DNA from: JALOAD01 sp023228995 [NCBI: Candidatus Muiribacterium halophilum]
GTDB lineage: Bacteria > Muiribacteriota > Muiribacteriia > Muiribacteriales
Assembly: GCA_023228995.1 (NCBI GenBank)
Contig: JALOAD010000063.1
Span: 1 to 17,994, forward strand
Length of the DNA stretch: 17,994 bases
Direction of reading: 5' to 3'
Below, piece by piece: positions 1 through 6,616 of the stretch. Below the pieces are notes generated by a model. It made no database searches. It was not told where the DNA came from and was given only the letters and a program-made list of their open reading frames with translations. The position numbers and the translations under genes were made by a program. Positions within the stretch are counted from its first letter, which is position 1. Each line of letters begins with the position of its first letter.

Positions 1-2
1 TC

Positions 3-1691
3 ACAGCAAAAGTGGACTTTTCAGTCGCTGAAAAGCGATGGGTCAGGCTGAACTCTGCGGGAGTAAAAGAAAGCTCAGCTCAGACCCGGGTAGTATCAAG
101 AGAATTCTCAATTGAAGGAGATAATCAGGTACCAATAATGATAGTCAATGAAGATGACAGAAGAATAAAAAACATACCAATGATAAATCCACATAATCTT
201 GAAGGTGTCGGAATGGGAGAAAGCCCTTATGCAGGAGATCCTTTACATCTTTCATTGAAATTCTTATCTGAATATACAGACAATAAAGCGGATGAGATAG
301 AAGCAATGATATTAGATCCTCATTACAGTCTCTCACATCATGTAGTATTAAAAGAAACAGGTAATGATACAAGAATCTTTGCAACCGAAATACCAGAAGA
401 GAACTTAGATGATGATCCAGATAATGATATTGCTTATGACAGTTTTGAGATAAAGGTGAATTATCCATTACCGTATCCACAGATTATAGAGAAAGTTGGA
501 GAAAGTAGAAGGAGAATTTTAGCTGATAGCTGTGAAATTGAGTATGTGAAAAAAAATGGTGAGATAATAAATGATTTTGATAATGATGGAGAAATACAAG
601 AAAAAGAAAGATTACATTTTCCAGTATGGCAGGGACCAGATTACGAAGAAAATGAAGTGAAGCCTTATTACATATCTAATATGATATTCACAAAAGAACA
701 ATGTAAACCACTTGATCAGACACAGTTTCTTAATGAAAACAAAAGATTTAAAATCAAGGTGTATTATAAAAATTCTGACAGAAATGAAATCTTCATTGAT
801 TTAAATACTTTATCTGTTAATAATGATAATAATGAAGCTACTGTTATAGAAGAATATAAAAATATTAAATTAGAAAATATTGGTAATAATATGTATATTT
901 CTGATTTTTGTATAGGAACTATTGGAGATATTGGTAAACAAAATAGAAATTTTGGTTATTATAAATATTCTTTTAAAATGGCGTTTAATAATGTGTTTAA
1001 TCTGTTAAGTACTAAAAATCGTATTCAAGTAAAAGTAAATCAGATAAAAAAAGAAATAGGAAATGGGAAATATCCGGCTTATGCCGTGTTTGCTATGCAT
1101 AATCTGGAAAACGGAGAAATTATTTCTAATGATGGAAATACTGAGTTTCCTTTTAAGACTCAATTAGCATGGTTTTTTGATTTAGTGAAGAATATAAATA
1201 GTTTGGAATATAATGTTAATGCAGATTTTTCTGGAACAAGAGAAGAGTTTTTTGAAAATATAGCTGATAAAGAATTGATTTATATATGTGCACATGGTAA
1301 CGAAGAAAGTATCACTTTATATTCTGTAGAAAAAACAATAATTTCTGGTGCTGGTGAATCGAAATTAAGAGCAGAAGATTTTGAAGGAATAGAAACTGAT
1401 TTTTTGATTATTACTGCTTGTAAATTTTCTAATGATAAAAATTTTGAGAAAATCAAAAATTTAATTTATCAGAATAAACTAAAAATCAATAAATATCTTG
1501 GGTTTAAGGGTAATATTGAAGGTCGTGAAATTGCATATTTTTTTAAATTATTCTTTGAGTATTTGAAACCTTATAATAATGATTTTGATAGAGCATTAAA
1601 TTCAGCATTTAAAAATAGTACTTTAAATCAAAATGGAAGTAAGAAAATTACTGAAATTATTCAGGCATATTCAGGGAAAAATTATGAATAG
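3..1691 (+). CDS. Surface-type protein with Ig-like repeats and C-terminal caspase/CHAT-like domain (5' partial)
   Basis: The reading frame is open from base 3 with no ribosome binding site, so this is the 3' part of a larger gene; a GTG at 12 is not a convincing start. Numbering from that GTG, residues 14-73 form a conserved segment that recurs downstream at 2575. Residues 75-150 and 245-305 look like Ig-like repeats of the type in large extracellular bacterial proteins (LKETGNDTRIF and IKLENIGNNMYISDF occupy equivalent places). Residues about 350-555 resemble caspase-like clan CD/CHAT peptidases: a strand ending ICAHG (His428), then IITAC (Cys470), then a glycine-containing strand and C-terminal helices ending near RALNSAF. 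A His-Cys protease role is inferred from motif order only. Base composition becomes clearly more AT-rich after about base 730, suggesting that the 3' part has a different history. The stop overlaps the next gene by 8 bases. Confidence 0.6.
   Translation, partial: TAKVDFSVAEKRWVRLNSAGVKESSAQTRVVSREFSIEGDNQVPIMIVNEDDRRIKNIPMINPHNLEGVGMGESPYAGDPLHLSLKFLSEYTDNKADEIEAMILDPHYSLSHHVVLKETGNDTRIFATEIPEENLDDDPDNDIAYDSFEIKVNYPLPYPQIIEKVGESRRRILADSCEIEYVKKNGEIINDFDNDGEIQEKERLHFPVWQGPDYEENEVKPYYISNMIFTKEQCKPLDQTQFLNENKRFKIKVYYKNSDRNEIFIDLNTLSVNNDNNEATVIEEYKNIKLENIGNNMYISDFCIGTIGDIGKQNRNFGYYKYSFKMAFNNVFNLLSTKNRIQVKVNQIKKEIGNGKYPAYAVFAMHNLENGEIISNDGNTEFPFKTQLAWFFDLVKNINSLEYNVNADFSGTREEFFENIADKELIYICAHGNEESITLYSVEKTIISGAGESKLRAEDFEGIETDFLIITACKFSNDKNFEKIKNLIYQNKLKINKYLGFKGNIEGREIAYFFKLFFEYLKPYNNDFDRALNSAFKNSTLNQNGSKKITEIIQAYSGKNYE
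47..225 (+). repeat. Conserved core segment, copy 1 of a 179-bp direct repeat
   Basis: Bases 47-225 align without gaps to 2575-2753 with 15 mismatches by my count (about 92% identity). The frame is the same in both copies and the translations differ at about five of sixty residues, so both descend from coding sequence. Here the segment sits inside an intact frame upstream of the Ig-like and protease parts. Confidence 0.9.
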
Positions 1692-2565
1692 TAAAAAAAT
1701 ATTATTTATTTTTATGTTTTTTATATCTTTGGTATTTACGTATAGTGTTTCTGATATTGAAGAAAAGATTATAGTTGAATTTATAAAACAAAATAATATT
1801 ATAACTGAAGATAAAAAAATAACAAAAATAGTTTTTTATAAAGAAAGGTTTATACCTTCTTTACAAAAGACAACGAAAGAATTTCATGTATATATTGATG
1901 GAGAAATTGATAATGTTTTTTCTTTGTATAATAATAAAGTTTTAATGTTTTTAAATCATATTAATGAAGGAAAATTCCTTGAGAGTGATGATGAAAAGAT
2001 AATAAAAAGATTTAAAGAAGATATTAAAAAAAATATACCTGAATTAAATATGGAAGAGTATAGTTATTTTACCTTTGATAAGGCTGAAACTGTTGGGGAA
2101 AAACATGTTTTAAGTTATGATAGAAAATATAAGGTTTTTTTTTCAACTGACGTATTTACAATTGAATATACTTCTGATTTGAAATTATCTTTTTTTAAAT
2201 ATAAAAATTCTTTTAATTATTGTGATGTAAGAATAAATTATGACAGAAAATATGCTGAAAAAAAAGCAGAAGATTTTATAATGAACAAATATAATTATTT
2301 AGAAAGTGTGGAAATAATAAAAGAGGGAATGTTTGGCCTTGAAAATTATCCTGATATTGATAAAAAACCAATCATAGTGAATCCAAATCATTATTGGGAT
2401 AATATAGTTTTTGAATTTATAAAGATGATATTTTCAAAATCAGTTAAATTGTGCTGGCCAATAGTATTGGAAGGAAAGGTAAAAAATTCAACCATGACAA
2501 AAGTTTATAAAATATATATTGATACAGTTAATGGAGAAATTGTTGGAGGCGGAGAAACATGGTAA
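1684..2565 (+). CDS. Secreted PepSY-like protein of unknown function
   Basis: A 293-residue protein. The start chosen is the ATG at 1684, because it gives a clear signal peptide (MNSKKILFIFMFFISLVF, then a likely cleavage region near TYSVS) and has a purine-rich AGGGA about 7 bases upstream. An ATG at 1633 in the same frame would bury the signal peptide. The start overlaps the end of the protease-domain gene by 8 bases, so the two are probably co-translated. The C-terminus (KVYKIYIDTVNGEIVGGGE) has the shape of a PepSY domain, in which a tyrosine-rich strand precedes an ID..NGEI turn. The first 200 residues are lysine-rich, with alternating strands that may be further degenerate PepSY or YcdB-like units. 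PepSY domains occur in M4 peptidase propeptides and YpeB, and have been proposed to inhibit proteases. A role as inhibitor or partner of the upstream protease domain is inferred from position. The gene is very AT-rich. Confidence 0.6.
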   Translation: MNSKKILFIFMFFISLVFTYSVSDIEEKIIVEFIKQNNIITEDKKITKIVFYKERFIPSLQKTTKEFHVYIDGEIDNVFSLYNNKVLMFLNHINEGKFLESDDEKIIKRFKEDIKKNIPELNMEEYSYFTFDKAETVGEKHVLSYDRKYKVFFSTDVFTIEYTSDLKLSFFKYKNSFNYCDVRINYDRKYAEKKAEDFIMNKYNYLESVEIIKEGMFGLENYPDIDKKPIIVNPNHYWDNIVFEFIKMIFSKSVKLCWPIVLEGKVKNSTMTKVYKIYIDTVNGEIVGGGETW

Positions 2566-2574
2566 ATTATATAT

Positions 2575-2753
2575 GCTGAACTCTGCGAGTGTAAAAGAAG
2601 GCACAGCACAGACTCGGGTAGTATCAAGAGAGTTCTCAATTGAAGGAGATAATCAAGTACCAATAACTATAGTCAATGAAAACGACAGAAGGATAAAAAA
2701 CATACCAATGATAAATCCACATAATCTGGAAGGTGTTGGAATGGGAGAAAGCC
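2575..2753 (+). repeat. Conserved core segment, copy 2 of the direct repeat
   Basis: Second copy of bases 47-225, offset 2528 with no indels. The two copies flank the variable 3' part of the first gene and the whole PepSY-like gene, so homologous recombination between them would remove that interval. Confidence 0.9.
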
Positions 2754-2770
2754 TTCCAAGGAGAAATTAA
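2575..2770 (+). pseudogene. Orphan fragment of the conserved core of the upstream surface protein
   Basis: Translation from LNSASVKEGTAQTR through NLEGVGMGES matches residues 14-73 of the gene at the window start. After base 2753 the match stops abruptly, and five unrelated codons lead to a stop at 2768-2770. The frame has no start of its own: reading upstream it runs out of frame across the end of the PepSY-like gene, so a 2519-2770 gene is unlikely to be real. This is best read as a broken copy left by recombination or by insertion of the downstream IS3-type element. Confidence 0.8.
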
Positions 2771-2809
2771 AAATTAATAATGAAAAATGAAAAATTGGAA
2801 AAAATTGTC

Positions 2810-2838
2810 TTGTCCTGATATAAGTTGACAGATATAAT
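2810..2838 (+). promoter_or_regulatory. Candidate promoter of the IS3-type orfA
   Basis: TTGTCC (2810-2815) and a perfect TATAAT (2833-2838) are 17 bases apart, and the AAGGAG before orfA follows. The TGTCCTGATATAAGTTGACAG stretch beginning at 2811 looks like an IS3-family left end. The alternative -35, TTGACA at 2825-2830, is only 2 bases from the TATAAT and cannot pair with it. Confidence 0.45.
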
Positions 2839-2859
2839 AAAAAAAAGGAGTCAATTTAT

Positions 2860-3132
2860 ATGCAAGAAACAAATGTAAGATATAGTGAAGCATTTAAACA
2901 AAAAGTAATAAAAGAGATAAGTAAGGGCAAATTTAGAAGTTTATTGGAAGCAAAAGACAGATACGGAATAGGCGGAAGTGTAACAATTAATAGCTGGATA
3001 AAAAAATACGGCAAACAGGATCTGTTGCCAAGAAAAGTGAGAATAGAAATGCCAGAAGAAAAAGATGAGATAAAAAAATTAAAGCATGAAATAAAAAAAT
3101 TAAAATTTGCATTGAGTAATGCAAAAGTGTAG
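2860..3132 (+). CDS. IS3-type transposase OrfA remnant (helix-turn-helix)
   Basis: A 90-residue protein with an AAGGAG about 9 bases before the ATG. It opens with YSEAFKQKVIKEISKGK and continues to TINSWIKKYGK, the classic helix-turn-helix of IS3/IS150-type OrfA proteins. It then has a charged coiled coil (EIKKLKHEIKKLKFAL) that in full-length relatives precedes a further helical tail. The frame stops early, directly after ALSNAKV. No OrfB (DDE integrase) reading frame follows in any frame, so the element is a remnant that cannot move by itself. It lies immediately after the orphan core fragment, so this insertion may have broken that copy. Confidence 0.7.
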   Translation: MQETNVRYSEAFKQKVIKEISKGKFRSLLEAKDRYGIGGSVTINSWIKKYGKQDLLPRKVRIEMPEEKDEIKKLKHEIKKLKFALSNAKV

Positions 3133-3143
3133 GAAGGTAATGA

Positions 3144-3169
3144 GATATTTTACATGGATGTAAAATATC
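3144..3169. repeat. Perfect 12-bp-arm palindrome
   Basis: GATATTTTACAT at 3144-3155 is followed by GG and then its exact reverse complement at 3158-3169. It lies 11 bases after the orfA stop. No T-run follows on either strand, so it is not an ordinary intrinsic terminator. It could be a protein-binding site, an element end or a transcript-stabilising hairpin. Confidence 0.6.
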
Positions 3170-3204
3170 GAATGGTACCGAATGATTATTTTTTTGCGTT
3201 AGTG

Positions 3205-3475
3205 TAATTGAACCCTCTGATTAAATAGCACAACTTATAGAAGCAAAAATTTGTGAAAAGTTTTTTGCTTTTTCTATTAAGTTTTATTGTATTATTTTTT
3301 ATTAAATTTTTCATAAATTATTTCTTGTATTTTGCTTCCTTACAGGCTTTATAGAAATTAAAAAACACTTCGTTATTCTCATTGGCATACAAATGTAAGC
3401 CTGCTTCAAAATGCCTTGTCTTTTTATATTTCTATTAAAGCTCTAAATTATGTATTTATTCAGAGGATTCAATTA
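3205..3475. mobile_element. MITE-like element with terminal inverted repeats and TA flanks
   Basis: ATTGAACCCTCTGATTAAAT at 3207 and the reverse complement of the segment ending at 3473 agree at 19 of 21 positions. Both ends are bordered by TA (3205-3206 and 3474-3475), as expected for a TA target duplication of the IS630/Tc1 or related type. The 267-bp interior has no transposase. It holds T-rich stretches, a caggctt/aagcctg pair and a short protein-like frame on the minus strand (3318-3431). It accounts for most of the gene-free stretch 3133-3608. Confidence 0.55.
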
Positions 3476-3538
3476 GGAAAGATAAATCTATTTTTGAAGT
3501 TTTTTATTAAATTGATAATATAAAAAAAATAAAAACAA

Positions 3539-3564
3539 ATCCCGGCTCAGAATCATGCCAGGAT
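3539..3564 (-). terminator. REP-like hairpin acting as terminator of the VWA gene
   Basis: ATCCCGGC and GCCAGGAT form an 8-bp stem with one mismatch around a TCAGAATCAT loop, about 45 bases past the stop of the minus-strand VWA gene. On the minus strand the hairpin is followed by TTGTTTTTATTTTTTTT, a good intrinsic terminator. Bases 3541-3567 are also an inverted copy of 17082-17108 (about 23 of 27 matching), so the terminator is built from a dispersed repeat. Confidence 0.65.
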
Positions 3565-3608
3565 GACATTATATTAATTTTTGTTTTTTTAATCAGAAGA
3601 CTTAATTT

Positions 3609-5369
3609 TTATTGAAATTTGTTTGTTTCTTCTATTTTTGTTATATTTTCAATATCTATTAAATAATTGTCTTTAAATGCGATTATTTCAATCATATCTG
3701 ATAATTCTCTTGATACAGCTAGTGGATGTTTGAATTTAATATTATAAAATCCTCTTAAATCTTTTTCAATCATTTCAAATATTTCATTAAAAACATTTTC
3801 TGTTGGTTTGAATAAATAAGCTCCGCCACTATATATACTTAATTCAGATAATACATTGTGATTGGCATTTTCATTAAAATTAACTGCATATAATGGAACA
3901 GCATTGTTTTTTAATTTTCCCATTGTTTGTTTTAATGAATATTTACTAAATTTTGCTTCATCACCCTCATATCTTTCATCTTTGCCATCTGAAAAAAGTA
4001 TTATATTTTTTTGAAAGTTATATGGTATAACATTCATTAATGAAAAAATTATATTATCGTATAATCTTGTTGAACCACCTGGTTTTATACGGTTTTTTAA
4101 ATGAAAAAGATCTGTGCTTTCTTCAAATGTATTTAAAATCCTTGAATCTGCATCAAATATATTAATTGAATATTTATAAAAATCTTTGCTTCTATTGATT
4201 AATCTTGATACATATTCAAGTTGTTTATCCCATACTTTAGTCATTGAATTTGATTTATCTATTACAATTTGATTGTAAACAGGATCATAAGAAAATTCGC
4301 TATTTATTGGTTTTATTTCACATTTTGCAGTAACTCTTATGTCTTTTTTTGATGGTGGTTTTGTAGTTTCATTATTGAAATATGAATACATTATAAATGT
4401 CATATTTGGATAATCTATTACAATGTTTTCTAAAATCACTTTATATTCTTTTAAATATGATGTTTTTTCAACTGCAAAAAATCTTCCTCTATCTTTTATA
4501 TCAAGAGTTTGTGATATTGTTAGCGAATCTCCTTTATAATCTATGCTTAAACTTACTTCTCGAGTTTCACTTTCTGATATTAAAAAAGGATCTGTTACTA
4601 TAATTGAAAATCTTTTGCGTAAATTATTTTCCCAGAATTTTTTTAATTGTGATGTTTCTTTTAAAATTTCACCAGATGTTTCTTGAGTTATTTTTTTTAT
4701 AGTTTGCCAACCAATTCTATCTCCCATTGGTGGTATAAATATTACTTTTACATTATTTTCTTTTGCTTTTTCAATTGTATGTTCAAGTGAAAATTCACTC
4801 ATGTTTTTTGGTGAATCTATTGTTATTTCATCTATTCCATCGGAAATAACTATAATAAATCTGTTTTTATAATTTGATTTTCCTAAAGATTTAGAAGAAT
4901 GATATATTGAATCATATAATGCAGTTGGTCCTGAGAATTCAATATTTTGTATTTTAAGCCAGTCTTCAGGTTCTTTTCCATCAAGTGTTTTTAAGAATTT
5001 AACTCGATTATTAAACATTACATAAGCTTTATCAGAACTTGACGGAAGTGATGATAATGTATTAAAAAACATATCAAATACTTTTTTTTGATGTTTTTTT
5101 AAACTATTTGAAGAATCCATTAAAACTGCTATTGCACAAGGTTCTGGCTCATTTACTGTATCAAAATCAAGTATTTTATTGTAAAATACTGCAAAATTTT
5201 CATTTTTTAAATTGTTTACAGTAATTCCATTATTTTTAACAATTCGTCCTTTCCAATCATATATATTATTATTATTATCAAATAGTGTTTTTTCTGTTAT
5301 AATATGATCTGTAAATGTATAAAAAGTATTAAATAATAATAAAATATATATTAAGAAATATTTTTTCAA
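3609..5369 (-). CDS. Secreted protein with two VWA (MIDAS) domains
   Basis: A 586-residue protein. The start is TTG at 5369, with GGTGA 6 bases upstream, and gives a signal peptide (MKKYFLIYILLLFNTFYTF). The nearby ATG is in another frame. Two von Willebrand factor A domains each have a full metal-ion-dependent adhesion site: DSSNS at 85-89 with Thr149 (GPTALYD) and Asp177 (ISDGIDE), and DKSNS at 371-375 with Thr434 (GGSTRLYD) and Asp461 (FSDGKDE). A beta-rich linker of about 110 residues separates them. VWA domains bind protein ligands through a divalent cation. The protein probably acts outside the inner membrane, but its ligand is unknown. It stands alone, divergent from the NHL operon, with a REP-like terminator behind it. 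The two domains may be an internal duplication, since motif spacing is similar (64 and 61 residues from the first Asp to Thr/T-loop). Confidence 0.8.
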   Translation of the reverse strand: MKKYFLIYILLLFNTFYTFTDHIITEKTLFDNNNNIYDWKGRIVKNNGITVNNLKNENFAVFYNKILDFDTVNEPEPCAIAVLMDSSNSLKKHQKKVFDMFFNTLSSLPSSSDKAYVMFNNRVKFLKTLDGKEPEDWLKIQNIEFSGPTALYDSIYHSSKSLGKSNYKNRFIIVISDGIDEITIDSPKNMSEFSLEHTIEKAKENNVKVIFIPPMGDRIGWQTIKKITQETSGEILKETSQLKKFWENNLRKRFSIIVTDPFLISESETREVSLSIDYKGDSLTISQTLDIKDRGRFFAVEKTSYLKEYKVILENIVIDYPNMTFIMYSYFNNETTKPPSKKDIRVTAKCEIKPINSEFSYDPVYNQIVIDKSNSMTKVWDKQLEYVSRLINRSKDFYKYSINIFDADSRILNTFEESTDLFHLKNRIKPGGSTRLYDNIIFSLMNVIPYNFQKNIILFSDGKDERYEGDEAKFSKYSLKQTMGKLKNNAVPLYAVNFNENANHNVLSELSIYSGGAYLFKPTENVFNEIFEMIEKDLRGFYNIKFKHPLAVSRELSDMIEIIAFKDNYLIDIENITKIEETNKFQ

Positions 5370-5462
5370 TTAAATTCACCATAATTTTTTTATTTTTAAA
5401 TCTATATTACTATTATTCGGTAAAAACTCAATTTATATAAAAAGTTTAATAGTAGAGTTTTG

Positions 5463-5491
5463 TTGAAATGGTATTTTTTTTAATGTATTAT
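5463..5491 (+). promoter_or_regulatory. Candidate promoter of the NHL-Min cluster
   Basis: TTGAAA (5463-5468) and TATTAT (5486-5491) are separated by 17 bases, each one mismatch from the sigma-70 consensus. The predicted start of transcription falls about 2-4 bases before the ATG at 5501, so use of this promoter would give an almost leaderless mRNA. An unrecognised promoter further upstream in the 98-bp divergent gap remains possible. Confidence 0.35.
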
Positions 5492-5500
5492 AAAAAAGTC

Positions 5501-6616
5501 ATGAGTAAAAAAAATTTTATTTATTTATATATAATATTTCTTTTTTATGTGCAGGTTAATTCTGCACATTTAATTGAAAATATAAAGATTATACAAAATG
5601 AACTTATACTGGATGTTGTTTCTTCAAACATTCTTGTATCTGTTTTTGATAAAGATTATAATTTTATTAATTCTGCATATAGTGTTAATTCATCTCTTAA
5701 AATAGCTTTGAAAAATGATCAATTAGAGAATTTAAAAATAATAAGTGTTAAAATTCCTGAAAAACTTTCTTTTGAAAAATTTGGTAGTAGTGGAGTTACA
5801 CAAGGTCAATTTAGAAAACCTTGTGGTGTATTTATAGATTATTTTAATAAAATATATGTATGTGATAAAGATAATAATAGAATTCAAGTATTTGATCCTA
5901 ATCGTATATTTAGTTTTGAATTTGGGAATTTTGGATGGTCAACATCTATTAATGAAATAAAAGGACAGTTTAATAAACCTTCTGATATTGTTGTAAATAG
6001 ATTTATTTATGTATGCGATACAGAAAATCATAGAGTTGCAAAGTTTAGCATTGATGGTTCATTTTTATCTTCTTGGGGTGGCAATGGTCTTGAAAATGGT
6101 AAATTTAATTTTCCTAAAGGTATTGAGTTTGATTTTTCAGGTGATATTTATGTAGCTGATACAGAGAATGATAGAATTCAAAAATTTGATTCAAATGGTA
6201 ATTTTATTTTGAGTATTGGTTCTTATGGAAGATCTGTAAAACAGTTTAATCGACCAAATGATATTGCAGTTGATAGAGAATATAACATTTTTGTTGCTGA
6301 TACAAAAAATAATAGAATTCAAATGTTTGATAGATTTGGTGGATTTAAAAAGTTTTTTAAATTTGGAGAAAAATTTTTAAAATCGCCAGAAAGTATTGCA
6401 GTTATTGGTAATGTAGTTGCTGTTGGTAGTGAAAGGAATTCAACTTTATATATGTCAGATAGAAATGATAATTTTAATAAACAGTTTAAACTTGATTTTA
6501 GACCTTCAAAAATGAGTTTTGTGAATTCAAATCAAGAAATAATACTTTATATAACATCTACTAAAGATAATTGCATTTATTACACGGAGTTTGAAAAAGA
6601 TGAAAGATCTATTTAA
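5501..6616 (+). CDS. Secreted NHL-repeat beta-propeller protein
   Basis: A 371-residue protein from the ATG at 5501, chosen because MSKKNFIYLYIIFLFYVQVNSA is a clean signal peptide; an in-frame ATG at 5468 would add 11 residues in front. From about residue 85 onward there are five to six NHL blades, each with a G.F..P.gI.vd...IYV.Dt.N.RIq.Fd pattern (for example IYVADTENDRIQKFDSNGNF). This predicts a 6-bladed propeller or one lacking a clear final blade. NHL propellers are binding platforms for proteins, peptides or nucleic acid. Export suggests a periplasmic or surface role. The end overlaps the following NHL lipoprotein gene by 17 bases, so the two are translationally coupled and may form one complex. 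The ligand is not visible. Confidence 0.8.
   Translation: MSKKNFIYLYIIFLFYVQVNSAHLIENIKIIQNELILDVVSSNILVSVFDKDYNFINSAYSVNSSLKIALKNDQLENLKIISVKIPEKLSFEKFGSSGVTQGQFRKPCGVFIDYFNKIYVCDKDNNRIQVFDPNRIFSFEFGNFGWSTSINEIKGQFNKPSDIVVNRFIYVCDTENHRVAKFSIDGSFLSSWGGNGLENGKFNFPKGIEFDFSGDIYVADTENDRIQKFDSNGNFILSIGSYGRSVKQFNRPNDIAVDREYNIFVADTKNNRIQMFDRFGGFKKFFKFGEKFLKSPESIAVIGNVVAVGSERNSTLYMSDRNDNFNKQFKLDFRPSKMSFVNSNQEIILYITSTKDNCIYYTEFEKDERSI

Noticed and set aside
12-14. GTG as the start of the first gene
   Set aside because: The frame is open to the window edge, no ribosome binding site is visible, and the protein begins mid-domain without a signal peptide.
2519-2770. An 83-codon frame starting inside the PepSY-like gene
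   Set aside because: Its first 19 codons are an out-of-frame reading of the upstream gene; only the part from 2575 is homologous coding sequence, so it is annotated as a fragment.
2825-2838. TTGACA next to TATAAT as a promoter
   Set aside because: The two hexamers are only 2 bases apart; the TTGTCC at 2810 gives the correct 17-base spacing instead.
3144-3169. Intrinsic terminator of the IS3-type orfA
   Set aside because: The hairpin is AT-rich and no T-run follows it on either strand.
5370-5467. Sigma-28 promoter for the VWA gene (TAAACTTT and CCGAATAA on the minus strand)
   Set aside because: The two elements are about 19 bases apart instead of about 11, so they are unlikely to work together.
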